Positions 1-7,259 of a DNA stretch of 64,000 nucleotides are shown piece by piece. Position 1 is the first letter of the stretch; each line of letters begins with the position of its first letter. Source of the stretch: Paenalkalicoccus suaedae (GTDB lineage: Bacteria; Bacillota; Bacilli; Bacillales; Salisediminibacteriaceae); the NCBI RefSeq assembly GCF_006965545.2, contig NZ_CP041372.2, positions 496,001 through 560,000 on the forward strand, read 5' to 3'. The notes below the pieces were generated by a model. The model saw nothing but the letters and a program-made list of their open reading frames with translations. It searched no databases and was not told the DNA's origin. Position numbers and translations under genes: made by a program.

Positions 1-231
1 TGTCTCAAGCATAAATTGTATCGTATCCACTTTAAATTGAACAGAGTACGCCTCATTCGTTCTTCTTCGTTTTAATCCTTCAACCCCTTGCGTTTTATAG
101 GATCTTACCCAATTTTGTAGTGGAGTTCGAGAGGGCATATTATACTTTTTAGCTAATAATTTATACCCGAGATTTCCATTCAAATATTCGCTAACAAGTT
201 TCATTTTAAATTCTTCACTATATTTGGCCAT
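1..231 (-). CDS. IS3-family transposase OrfA (helix-turn-helix part), truncated by window edge
   Basis: Reading the minus strand from the ATG at 231 gives 77 open codons beginning MAKYSEEFKMKLVSEYLNG and continuing to the window edge. The pattern GYKLLAKKYN, then LQNWVRSYKTQGVEGLKRR, is the helix-turn-helix of OrfA from the IS150/IS3 group, which binds the element's ends; the DDE catalytic domain would be in a following OrfB outside the window. No stop or frameshift is seen in the visible part, so it may be intact. The start is placed where the IS3-like similarity begins; the terminal palindrome lies just upstream of it. Confidence 0.8.
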   Translation of the reverse strand, partial: MAKYSEEFKMKLVSEYLNGNLGYKLLAKKYNMPSRTPLQNWVRSYKTQGVEGLKRRRTNEAYSVQFKVDTIQFMLET

Positions 232-285
232 AAAAACACCCCCGAAAGTTAGATTATCTACTCTAACTTTCGGGGGTCGGTACCA
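1..285 (-). mobile_element. IS3-family insertion sequence, one end only
   Basis: The element runs off the left edge. Its visible end carries a palindrome (CCCCCGAAAGTTAGA at 240-254 facing TCTAACTTTCGGGGG at 262-276) between the transposase start and the outer tip. Read inward, the tip begins TGGTACCGACCCCCG at about 285, which fits the 5'-TG ends of IS3 elements. The flank from 285 onward matches the middle of a repeat found intact at about 21050 and 58600, so the element appears to have inserted into a third copy of it. The exact tip and target duplication cannot be set without the other end. Confidence 0.75.
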
Positions 286-329
286 AGAGGCTCTTTTTTT
301 TTGAGTGGCTCTTTGGCAATTTGGGTTTT

Positions 330-441
330 ATGTACCGTATAGAGAAAGAATGTACGGTATGCGGGATTTATGTACCGTGTGGAGAAAGAATGTACCGTAT
401 ACAAAATTTATGAACCTTACACAAAATAAATGAACCGTAGC
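330..441. repeat. 20-bp phased array, word ATGTACCGT (copy 1)
   Basis: Six units start at 330, 350, 370, 390, 410 and 430, each opening with ATGTACCGT or a one- or two-base variant (ATGTACGGT, ATGAACCTT); the other 11 bases of each unit are not conserved. The run is preceded by GTGGCTCTTTGGCA (305-318), as in copies 2 and 3 at 21116 and 58675. It lies between the IS end and the terminator of the glutamate carrier gene and codes for nothing recognisable. Confidence 0.85.
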
Positions 442-447
442 CCCATC

Positions 448-482
448 AAAAAAAGGCGCTAACCCAAGCACGGGTTAGCGCC
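448..482 (-). terminator. Rho-independent terminator of the glutamate carrier gene
   Basis: Perfect 11-bp stem GGCGCTAACCC (455-465) with GGGTTAGCGCC (472-482) and a 6-base loop, followed on the minus strand by a run of seven T (448-454). It lies 25 bp past the stop codon of the gene ending at 507. Confidence 0.92.
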
Positions 483-506
483 TTCCTTACATATTAGCTT
501 CCTAAC

Positions 507-1934
507 TTACGCAACACCTTCACCCTTTTTTCTACCGAAATAAAAGATTCCGAAGAATAAGAAGAACAGGGTCATTAGCGTCGAGCCGATTAAGAATGGG
601 ATCGGGCCGAACTGGAAGATGAGTGGCATGGCGGCTGCTGTGACGAGACCGCCGCCGACGAATGGTTCAAAGAGTACCTGTTTATAGCCAAAGCCTTCGA
701 GAGCTGGTGTCTCGTTATTTGGATCAGCTACCTTCATCAATAGAAGTCCAGTTGCCGCGATACCTGTTGCTTGACCGAAGTCACCGAGACCACGCTCAAA
801 CCAGTGCGACGGAATCATCTTCGGTGCGAGATAGAGGAATGCGAAGACATTCCATCCAATACCGATCGCAGCAAGCGCTAGGAACGGCACAAGATTATCA
901 CCGATTACAGCGATCGAAATCGTCGCGAGTGCACTCACAATAAGAACATCTAGTGAGAGACCGCTAATGCGGTTAACCGTTTTGCGATCAATAACGCGGA
1001 AGCGGTCATATTTATCCGATAGAAGCTGCACGATAATACCACCGATCATCGCAAATGGGAAGAGTGGCACGTATTCAAACAGATAGACGTCTGTTGCCGG
1101 ACCATAGGTCACAGCCTCGAGCCAAACAAAGCCTTCAAGAAGCACCCAGCCAAGTCCAATTGCAAACCCAACGTACGCAAGGTGAAGCGAGAATGGATCG
1201 ACCGACTCAGGACGAGTTGTCATCTCGGCACTAGCGTCACGGTTATCAAGTTCCACAATACCCGTACGACCTTGGTCAGAAAATGTTGCGGCGTTCTCGA
1301 CGTGCTTGGCATTTCCTCTGCGCACACCAATGTTGATTAAGATAATACCAATAATAACCCCACTTAGAATACCGACAGTAGCAAGACCGAGTGCAAGGTC
1401 ATACCCTTCCGCGAAGCCTAGGTCACCGAACGTATCGCCAAGACCAGCGGCAGTACCGTGACCACCGACGAAACTGATCTCAATCAGGGCACCGGCAAGT
1501 GGATTTGTGCCGAAGAATGGCGCTAAAATAAGGAGCACGAGTAGCATACCGACTACATATTGCCCCCACGATACCATTTGCCCCATGGCAATTTGCGGTC
1601 CACCAATGTTCCACACCTTTTTAAGGTTAGGAATGCTTGTCCCTAAGAATAGAGAGGCGAAAACGACGTTAATAAATAGCCCAGGCAACGTCGCCCACAC
1701 ATCGAACATAAATGAGGGGAATAATCCGTCAGCAAGAGCATGATCTGGAGACACAACGGCCCCAATAATACGGCCTAACACTTCTGGTCCAACTAAAAGC
1801 GCGATGACACCTGCGATGATAGAGGAGGGTAAAAAAAGTTTTTGTAAAAACGGAGAGAAGACACGAATCCACTTTCCAATAATTAAAAATAGTCCAATGA
1901 TAATAAAACTGAATCCTATTTCGTTTGCTGTCAT
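507..1934 (-). CDS. gltS: Sodium:glutamate symporter family (GltS/ESS) transporter
   Basis: 475-residue polytopic membrane protein of the ESS family, which moves glutamate into the cell with Na+. The signature GGHGTAAGLGDTF, about residue 155, is the conserved substrate/ion loop of GltS proteins, and a related inverted half occurs in the C-terminal part (DFGQATGIAATGLLL). Longer than E. coli GltS (401 residues) because of a hydrophilic central stretch around 205-245. The ATG at 1934 has AGGGAG about 10 bases upstream. It is a single-gene unit with its own terminator; the upstream neighbour is divergent. Family assignment is firm; substrate is inferred from the family. Confidence 0.85.
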   Translation of the reverse strand: MTANEIGFSFIIIGLFLIIGKWIRVFSPFLQKLFLPSSIIAGVIALLVGPEVLGRIIGAVVSPDHALADGLFPSFMFDVWATLPGLFINVVFASLFLGTSIPNLKKVWNIGGPQIAMGQMVSWGQYVVGMLLVLLILAPFFGTNPLAGALIEISFVGGHGTAAGLGDTFGDLGFAEGYDLALGLATVGILSGVIIGIILINIGVRRGNAKHVENAATFSDQGRTGIVELDNRDASAEMTTRPESVDPFSLHLAYVGFAIGLGWVLLEGFVWLEAVTYGPATDVYLFEYVPLFPFAMIGGIIVQLLSDKYDRFRVIDRKTVNRISGLSLDVLIVSALATISIAVIGDNLVPFLALAAIGIGWNVFAFLYLAPKMIPSHWFERGLGDFGQATGIAATGLLLMKVADPNNETPALEGFGYKQVLFEPFVGGGLVTAAAMPLIFQFGPIPFLIGSTLMTLFFLFFGIFYFGRKKGEGVA

Positions 1935-2262
1935 AGAGGTTGCTCCCTTCGTAGATAGATATCGTATGTAGATACAGCTGTCCGTATATCACGATACCCG
2001 ATTTACGAAAAAAATGCGCACGTAATTTTCTATAAATATGTGGGAACGGAAAGCGGGAAAAAGAAAATGTTGGGACTTTGAACGAGATGAGAGCGCTTCG
2101 CCGACCATTTTTCTCATGAAATAGTTAAATAGTCTTGTATAATCTCAAAAAGTAAGAAATGGAGACTATGTGGTACCTTGTAGCCATTTTACGTAAATGA
2201 GCGTTGTAATCTATCAATCTCCTATATAATGAGGACGAAATCATTCAGGAGGTGGCATAAAC
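1935..2262. other. Divergent promoter region between gltS-like and CAP genes
   Basis: 328 bp with no open gene. A possible promoter for the rightward gene is TTGTAA (2204-2209) with TATAAT (2225-2230), but the 15-bp spacer is short. A second TATAAT lies at about 2136. No terminator or repeat array is visible here, as expected for a divergent pair. Confidence 0.4.
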
Positions 2263-3093
2263 ATGTCAAAATGGTTACTCGCACTATCGATGGCAATGCT
2301 TTTATTCGTCCTTCCGCAGGCAGTGTCTGCGAATGATGCGCCAACGGTAGCTGTGAACGAGCAACAGATCTCATTTACATCTGATCCATTTTTACAATCA
2401 GATCGCACGATGGTCGAATTCCGTCCGATCTTTGAAGCGCTTGGCATGAGCGTGAATTGGGATGCGGCGTCCAAGTCGATCGTAGCATCCAATCAGGACG
2501 TGACAATCAATTTGCAAATTGGTAGCACAGAAGCATCCGCCAATGGGGAAGCGCGTACGATAGATGTAGCACCTTCCATTGTTGATGGACGCACAGTTGT
2601 CCCACTTCGCTTTGTATCTGAAGCGGCTGGTGCCGATGTAAACTGGCAGCCAGGCGGTGAGATTCAGATCACGGCAGAAGGCGCGACGCCAGTGGAGTCT
2701 GTTACTGGCTCGGCATTTGAGCAAGAGGTTGTTCGCTTAACCAATCAGGAGCGAGCAGCACAAGGATTGCCTGCACTTCAAGCTGCGTCTGACGTGGCTG
2801 ATGTAGCCCGTATCAAGTCCGAGGACATGCGCGACAATAGCTACTTTTCACATGATAGCCCAACGTACGGTAGCCCATTTCAAATGATGGAGCACTACGG
2901 CCTTGATTTCCGTGCTGCGGGAGAAAATATAGCGGCAGGACAGCGCACACCAGAACAGGTAGTAGAAGGCTGGATGAACTCACCAGGACATCGTGCAAAT
3001 ATCTTAAGTGAACGATTCACTCACATTGGTATTGGCCATGCAGAGGGTGGCGACTACGGTCACTACTGGACACAAATGTTTGTGAGTTACTAA
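2263..3093 (+). CDS. Secreted CAP (SCP/YkwD-like) domain protein with N-terminal copper amine oxidase-like stalk domain
   Basis: 276 residues. Residues 1-23 are a signal peptide ending VSA. Residues about 28-130 form a copper-amine-oxidase-N-like domain (VEFRPIFEALGMSVNWD, then VPLRFVSEAAGADVNW), a module that in Firmicutes attaches proteins to the wall or acts as a spacer. Residues about 150-276 are a CAP domain with the usual marks: NQERAAQGLPAL, YFSHDSP, GENIAAG, WMNSPGHRANIL and HYWTQMFV. Bacillus relatives are YkwD-like; their biochemical role is not established. The ribosome site AGGAGGTGG lies 7 bases before the ATG. Single-gene unit with its own terminator. Confidence 0.88.
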   Translation: MSKWLLALSMAMLLFVLPQAVSANDAPTVAVNEQQISFTSDPFLQSDRTMVEFRPIFEALGMSVNWDAASKSIVASNQDVTINLQIGSTEASANGEARTIDVAPSIVDGRTVVPLRFVSEAAGADVNWQPGGEIQITAEGATPVESVTGSAFEQEVVRLTNQERAAQGLPALQAASDVADVARIKSEDMRDNSYFSHDSPTYGSPFQMMEHYGLDFRAAGENIAAGQRTPEQVVEGWMNSPGHRANILSERFTHIGIGHAEGGDYGHYWTQMFVSY

Positions 3094-3106
3094 GTTTAAT
3101 AGGTAA

Positions 3107-3138
3107 AGGATCAGGCACACGTGCCTGGTCCTTTTTTT
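3107..3138 (+). terminator. Terminator of the CAP protein gene
   Basis: Stem AGGATCAGGCAC (3107-3118) with GTGCCTGGTCCT (3121-3132), one G-U pair, then seven T. Placed 14 bp after the stop codon. Confidence 0.92.
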
Positions 3139-3436
3139 GTGTTTGGTGGCGATTTGGGGAGGGGCGTTGGACACATGTTGAGAGAACGTGAACGCATGAA
3201 CAACAGGTTCGTACATCGGATGCTATGTGCTACCGCCGTGTAGGGTCTTTGACATTCGGCATTTGGGCAATTTGATTATTTGGTGGGAAGTGACATGCAA
3301 GTTTGGAGAAATGAAGCGCAATGTGACGAAATGAAGGAAAAGTGACACGCTATGCTTATATGCTCAAATATTCACAAGGTGATTTGAGTTTATTGTGAAA
3401 AATTACTTTACTTCTATGACGAGCAGGAGTATATTT
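3139..3436. other. Gene-free stretch with weak phased words
   Basis: No credible ORF. From 3290 to 3350 three stretches starting GAAGTGACATG, GAAATGAAGCG and GAAATGAAGG are spaced 21 and 20 bp apart, a weak version of the phased arrays seen elsewhere. From 3160 to 3240 there are scattered ACATG and ACGCATG words without a clean period. I would not call this part an array on its own. Confidence 0.4.
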
Positions 3437-3465
3437 ATATCAACTAGATAGTATCTTTTAGATAT
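3437..3465. promoter_or_regulatory. Concentric dyad, probable PadR operator
   Basis: An inner perfect palindrome AGATAGTATCT (3446-3456) and an outer pair ATATC (3437-3441) / GATAT (3461-3465) share the same centre at 3451; 11 of 14 arm positions are symmetric. It lies 25 bp before the padR-type start codon, where PadR regulators commonly bind their own promoter. Binding itself is inferred. Confidence 0.6.
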
Positions 3466-3489
3466 ACTTTTAACGAAGTAGGTGGTTGA

Positions 3490-4023
3490 ATGCCGAAGAC
3501 GAATCGGACACGTGTGGCGGTGTTAGGCTTACTAACGACATCGTGCAAGACTGGTTATGACATGAAGCAGTTTATTGATCAAAGTTTAGCGTATTTTTGG
3601 AAAATTAGCTACGGACAAATTTATCCGACGCTAAAACAGTTAGTGGAAGATGGCGCTGTACGTATCAAAAACGAGAACGCTGACAAGAAAGAATATGAGA
3701 TTACGAGTGTTGGTCGTGAGGAGCTTACCAACTGGCTCTCTGAACTCCCAGATGCTTTGCCTACACAGAAAAACGAGTTGCTTCTCAAACTTTTTTTCAG
3801 CAAAAATCAAGAGGTTGAGAAGTCAGTAGCGCTACTCCGGCATCAGCAAGAGTTGTTAGAGGAGAAGCTTGCGGCGTATGAGGCGATTGAGGAGATGATT
3901 CGGGAGAGCGACGAGGAGTCAGAGGACGAACTGTATTGGATGATGACGCTTGATCACGGCAAACGGCTAGCACGGGCGTCGTATGAATGGTGTGAGGCTT
4001 CGATCAAAACACTGAGAGGGTGA
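3490..4023 (+). CDS. PadR family transcriptional regulator
   Basis: 177 residues. The N-terminal winged helix (VLGLLTTSCKTGYDMKQFI, YGQIYPTLKQLVEDGAV, and KKEYEITSVGREEL) is the PadR DNA-binding domain, and the C-terminal half is the long-helix dimerisation domain (Vir_act_alpha_C type; charged coiled coil about residues 105-150). PadR proteins usually repress a neighbouring gene and their own. The ribosome site AGGTGG precedes the ATG. The next gene follows after 6 bp, so the two are one operon, probably autorepressed through the dyad at 3437-3465. The inducing ligand is unknown. Confidence 0.9.
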   Translation: MPKTNRTRVAVLGLLTTSCKTGYDMKQFIDQSLAYFWKISYGQIYPTLKQLVEDGAVRIKNENADKKEYEITSVGREELTNWLSELPDALPTQKNELLLKLFFSKNQEVEKSVALLRHQQELLEEKLAAYEAIEEMIRESDEESEDELYWMMTLDHGKRLARASYEWCEASIKTLRG

Positions 4024-4029
4024 CGGGCT

Positions 4030-4512
4030 ATGGCAAAGGTGCATCAAGGAAGATACATGGCGGAGTTGGAGCAGGATGTTGTGGTGTTTGTGATTGGAAT
4101 GCGGATAAATAAGCTACTGTCCGTGCGTCAATGGGGCAAGGTGTTTCGCGCGATGCCGCCGATGATCAAGGAGCTATACACGCAGCGAGAGCACGGCTTT
4201 TTATCGCAGGAAATGATGATTGGCTGGCGCACGATTACGATGCTCCAATACTGGAAGTCATCAGACGACTTGATCGCCTACGCCCGTCATGGCAAGCACT
4301 TGACGGCTTGGCGTACATTTAACCAAAAGCTCGCTGCTTCGAATGCTGTAGGAATCTTTCACGAGACGTATGAGCTGAAGAACTACGAGGCAATTTACGG
4401 CAACATGCCGGAGTTTGGGTTAGCAAAGGCCGTTGGCCACAAGGCAATCACGAAGCCGCATGAGAGTGCGAGGGAGCGGTTGGGTGATGAGTCAGTAATA
4501 ACTAAGGATTAA
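4030..4512 (+). CDS. DUF4188 (monooxygenase af470-like) family protein
   Basis: 160 residues resembling DUF4188 proteins, a family with a dimeric alpha/beta-barrel fold related to small haem-type monooxygenases: VVVFVIGMRINK, VRQWGKVFRAMPPMIKEL, YWKSSDDLIAYAR, HLTAWRTFN. No catalytic function is established. Begins 6 bp after the PadR-type gene, a pairing that is common for this family, so it is probably the regulated target. The C-terminal residues after about 140 are hydrophilic and weakly conserved. Family call is from recognition of the motifs; not verified by a search. Confidence 0.75.
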   Translation: MAKVHQGRYMAELEQDVVVFVIGMRINKLLSVRQWGKVFRAMPPMIKELYTQREHGFLSQEMMIGWRTITMLQYWKSSDDLIAYARHGKHLTAWRTFNQKLAASNAVGIFHETYELKNYEAIYGNMPEFGLAKAVGHKAITKPHESARERLGDESVITKD

Positions 4513-4583
4513 TTTATATTCTATGTAAAATAAGTGAGCGAATTTAATAGATTAGATTTATGAAAATAGCCAAGTGGTTGGCA

Positions 4584-4633
4584 TAAAAAAGTCTCCTTAC
4601 TTATAAAACTACGGTTTAATAAGTAAAGAGACT
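4584..4633 (-). terminator. Terminator between convergent genes (mainly for the CHRD gene)
   Basis: 15-bp stem AGTCTCCTTACTTAT (4590-4604) with ATAAGTAAAGAGACT (4619-4633), one mismatch, followed on the minus strand by a run of T (4585-4590). It may also slow transcription from the left. Confidence 0.85.
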
Positions 4634-4649
4634 ATTATTATTTAAATAC

Positions 4650-5252
4650 TTATTCAGCTACGCGCTTTCTTCGACCAAGTAGCACTACGCCTCCAAGTGC
4701 CGCTCCCATTCCAAGCATTGTATAAAGTAGACCGTTAGAAGCCGTATTTGGCATCGCATCGCCTTCTTCAGCTTCATCGCCGTCTGACATTAGTTGGCCA
4801 CGAATTTCGCCGTCTGGATACGTGTCAGTATGAAGATTAGCATAGATATCACCTGCTACAAGTGCCATAGAAAATTCTTCCCAGCTTAACTCCCCTACAA
4901 GGTCATCAGCTGATAATGTTCCGGAAGCTACTTCTCCGTCGTAGTCCATAGGCTCATCATTCTCAAATAAAAATAGCTCTACAGGGCCGTTTTCGCCAGC
5001 TGCTCCGCTATGTAAGTGCCCCGCCATTGTTCCAGTCAAGTCATAAGCTTCAACTTCGAAATCTAATGATTCGCCGTCTTCGCTGACTTGAATGTGGATG
5101 TGCCCGCTAGCGTCACTATCAACGTCGTGAACCTCTTGATCCGGTGTCATTTCCGCCATAAATGATTGACCCTCATGAGCCGCAGAAACAGCTCCCATAA
5201 ATCCAGTAAAAGCAAAGATTGATGCCGTTGAAACGATTAATGATTTTTTCAT
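4650..5252 (-). CDS. CHRD domain surface protein with MPNTA-type sortase signal
   Basis: 200 residues when started at the ATG at 5252, which has AAGGAG 7-8 bases upstream; an upstream in-frame ATG at 5279 lacks a good ribosome site. Residues 1-25 are a signal peptide. Residues about 28-150 form a CHRD (chordin-like) domain, with GHIHIQ, AGHLHSGAAGENGPVELFLF and GDIYANLHTDTYPDGEIRGQL. The end is a cell-wall sorting signal: MPNTAS, a hydrophobic stretch, then GRRKRVAE. The motif differs from the LPNTA recognised by Bacillus class D sortases only in its first residue. A class D sortase gene is divergent next door, so this is its likely substrate (inference). Confidence 0.85.
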   Translation of the reverse strand: MKKSLIVSTASIFAFTGFMGAVSAAHEGQSFMAEMTPDQEVHDVDSDASGHIHIQVSEDGESLDFEVEAYDLTGTMAGHLHSGAAGENGPVELFLFENDEPMDYDGEVASGTLSADDLVGELSWEEFSMALVAGDIYANLHTDTYPDGEIRGQLMSDGDEAEEGDAMPNTASNGLLYTMLGMGAALGGVVLLGRRKRVAE

Positions 5253-5535
5253 ATGATCTCTCCTTGGAATAATTTCCACTAGTTAAGTGGTTGATTAACT
5301 ATCCCCTTCTACAAAATATTTAAACGCTTACATTTAAATTATTGTAATCTATTTCAAATTTATCGATACAAATACCACTTTTATTTGGCGAATGAGCCTA
5401 TAATTACACGTAAAAAAATAATGACTCATTAAAAGAATGAGAGTGAATTATTCTGTTAATTTCGGAGTTCGAGGTGTAGAATTGGTTTAAATAGGTAATA
5501 AGTAAAGGAGATGCACTTGCAGGGGAGTGGCAAAA
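5253..5535. other. Divergent promoter region between sortase and substrate genes
   Basis: 283 bp, AT-rich, no ORF. It must contain both divergent promoters; I see no clear -35/-10 pair with a good spacer. A short inverted repeat AATGACTCATT occurs at about 5420-5430 (a perfect 11-bp palindrome) and could be an operator. Confidence 0.35.
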
Positions 5536-6234
5536 ATGAGAAATGTAATCGCTACAATTTTAATGATCGGTGGTCTTACTTTTGGAGGGTTTAACGGTTA
5601 TATATGGATAAAGGAATCTTCGTCTGGAAGTGAAAAGATTGGTCAACACGATATCGTAGTTCAAGAAGAATCGCATATGGAACAGATTGATACACACTCT
5701 TTCGAAGAACAGGCTCTAAATGATACATCTATAAATATGACACAAGAGGAGCTTCTGTTGACTAGCGGTGCACCTAAAAATGAGCTTTCACCTAAAGAGT
5801 CTCGCGATTATTCAGAGTATGCACGAGGAGACGACGTGGGGTGGCTACTGATTCCTGCACTAGACCTTAAGTATCCTATCTATTGGGGTACAGATGATGA
5901 AACGTTAACTCAAGGAGTTGGCTACCATATTGGGGATTTTACTACGCCTCCTGACGGACTAAGCCATACGGTTTTGTCAGGTCATCGTGATACAGTCTTT
6001 CGTGAGCTAGGTGACTTGGAAGAAACGGACACAATGTATGTGCAATTTGAAGGCGTTCAATACGAGTATCAGATCAATAAAACGTGGATTACGGATGCTG
6101 ACGACCGTAGCGTTATTGTGCACAAGGATGAACCAACGCTGACGCTTACGACATGTTATCCATTTAGCTTTATAGGACCTGCACCTGATCGATATATAAT
6201 CGAAGCGAATTTCATTGGGAAAGTAGAGATGTAG
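5536..6234 (+). CDS. Class D sortase
   Basis: Membrane-anchored cysteine transpeptidase that cuts a sorting signal and joins the protein to the cell wall. With the ATG at 5536 (GGGGAG 8 bases upstream; the in-frame GTG at 5527 is a weaker choice) it is 232 residues. One N-terminal membrane segment (about 4-25), an acidic linker, then the catalytic domain: His150 in LSGHRDT, Cys207 in TLTTCYPF and Arg219 in PAPDRYII, the sortase triad. The extended acidic linker (about 30-100) fits a protein working in the outer wall. It faces the CHRD gene, whose C-terminus carries an MPNTA signal. Confidence 0.9.
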   Translation: MRNVIATILMIGGLTFGGFNGYIWIKESSSGSEKIGQHDIVVQEESHMEQIDTHSFEEQALNDTSINMTQEELLLTSGAPKNELSPKESRDYSEYARGDDVGWLLIPALDLKYPIYWGTDDETLTQGVGYHIGDFTTPPDGLSHTVLSGHRDTVFRELGDLEETDTMYVQFEGVQYEYQINKTWITDADDRSVIVHKDEPTLTLTTCYPFSFIGPAPDRYIIEANFIGKVEM

Positions 6235-6317
6235 AGTTGTATCGTGAATATACCCACTCCTTTTAAAGAAGCGCGCATATCTTGCTATAAATTAGGATGA
6301 AAAGAGTTGGGTTTAGT

Positions 6318-6626
6318 ATGAACAACAATTGCAACTCATCAAACGAAAACGCCTCACTAAAACTAGCCATAATCGGAGCGTTTATCGCTACTATTGGAGA
6401 CGCGATTAGCACCTACGCAGCTGTGTTAGCGCTTGACGAATCGGTAGCATCAGACCAAGAACAGGCTGTACAGATGCAAGCTATCCAACAACAGATTGAT
6501 GAGCTCAAAAACGCTCAATTCGCACCTATGAAAAACCATCAAGATCAGCAAATGCTACAGATGCAACAGGAAATCGAGCAATTAAAGATGGCTATTTCCC
6601 AGAAAAATCCTTATGATAATAAATAA
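6318..6626 (+). CDS. Hypothetical protein, membrane segment plus coiled coil
   Basis: 102 residues from the ATG at 6318; an in-frame ATG at 6297 has no ribosome site. An Asn/Ser-rich start is followed by a hydrophobic segment (LKLAIIGAFIATIGDAISTYAAVLAL) and then a Gln-rich coiled coil (MQAIQQQIDELK, QMLQMQQEIEQLKMAI). Small proteins of this shape occur in several Bacillus species, but I know of no function. Either start has a poor ribosome site, so the start is uncertain. The next gene begins 24 bp on with a strong ribosome site of its own. Confidence 0.65.
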   Translation: MNNNCNSSNENASLKLAIIGAFIATIGDAISTYAAVLALDESVASDQEQAVQMQAIQQQIDELKNAQFAPMKNHQDQQMLQMQQEIEQLKMAISQKNPYDNK

Positions 6627-6650
6627 TCATGATCATAAGGAGGTATTAAA

Positions 6651-6998
6651 ATGGAAGAAAAAGAGCTGCAGACGTTTTTGGCGCTAGAGCATACGCATAT
6701 TAGAGATGACGTTCGTCATGACACGAACCTATTGAGCGACATTTTGTCGGATGATTTCGTTGAAATTGGCAAGAGTGGGGCCATTTTTAATAAAGCCGAC
6801 TGTTTAGAGACTGGCGTCAGTACTATTGATGTGACCATTACGGAGTTCGATGCGCGCTTTTTGGCACAAAATCTCGTGCAGACGTTTTACCATTCTGCGG
6901 ACAACGTCTCGCAAAAGAATGTGCGTCGAACGACGATATGGCGTCTAGAAGGGGAGACGTGGCGAATGCTGTACCATCAAGGTTCTATTGTGTTGTGA
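6651..6998 (+). CDS. DUF4440 (NTF2-like, SnoaL-type) small protein
   Basis: 115 residues, cone-shaped alpha+beta fold of the NTF2-like superfamily. Recognisable pieces are LSDDFVEIGKSGAIFNKADCLE and the closing RTTIWRLEGETWRMLYHQGS, which is typical of DUF4440. Such proteins bind small ligands or act as weak enzymes; nothing here says which. The ribosome site AAGGAGG lies 7 bases before the ATG. Followed after about 95 bp by a strong hairpin. Confidence 0.8.
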   Translation: MEEKELQTFLALEHTHIRDDVRHDTNLLSDILSDDFVEIGKSGAIFNKADCLETGVSTIDVTITEFDARFLAQNLVQTFYHSADNVSQKNVRRTTIWRLEGETWRMLYHQGSIVL

Positions 6999-7088
6999 AA
7001 TAAAAAAACCTTATGGAGACTTACATACTAATTTGCGATCCAACCATGATTTGATACCCTACCCGCGCTACCACTCAACTAGCGCAGC

Positions 7089-7128
7089 AAAAAAGGACTC
7101 TCGCGAATCGTGCGAGAGTCCTTTCTTC
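7089..7128. terminator. Bidirectional terminator between DUF4440 gene and the ara operon
   Basis: 11-bp stem AGGACTCTCGC (7094-7104) with GCGAGAGTCCT (7112-7122), T-rich on the plus strand after it and six A before it (T on the minus strand). Preceded by AACTAGCGCA (7078-7087), a partial form of the AACTAGCGCGA element found elsewhere in the window. Confidence 0.85.
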
Positions 7129-7140
7129 TTCCTGTTTTTT

Positions 7141-7225
7141 TCACAGCTTGAGCTAATTTTTGCACAAGCCTCTCTGAATTTAGCACCACGCTCTCTCATT
7201 CGAGCACAGCCCGTCCTAAATCCAG
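7141..7225. repeat. 21-bp phased words, GCACA type (short)
   Basis: GCACAAG (7162), GCACCAC (7183) and GCACAGC (7204) are exactly 21 bp apart, each preceded by a T/A-rich triplet. Only three clear units, so on its own it is weak, but position (just past a terminator) and period match the larger arrays. Confidence 0.5.
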
Positions 7226-7259
7226 TAGATCCACCGAAAACCTACTACATTAAATAACC

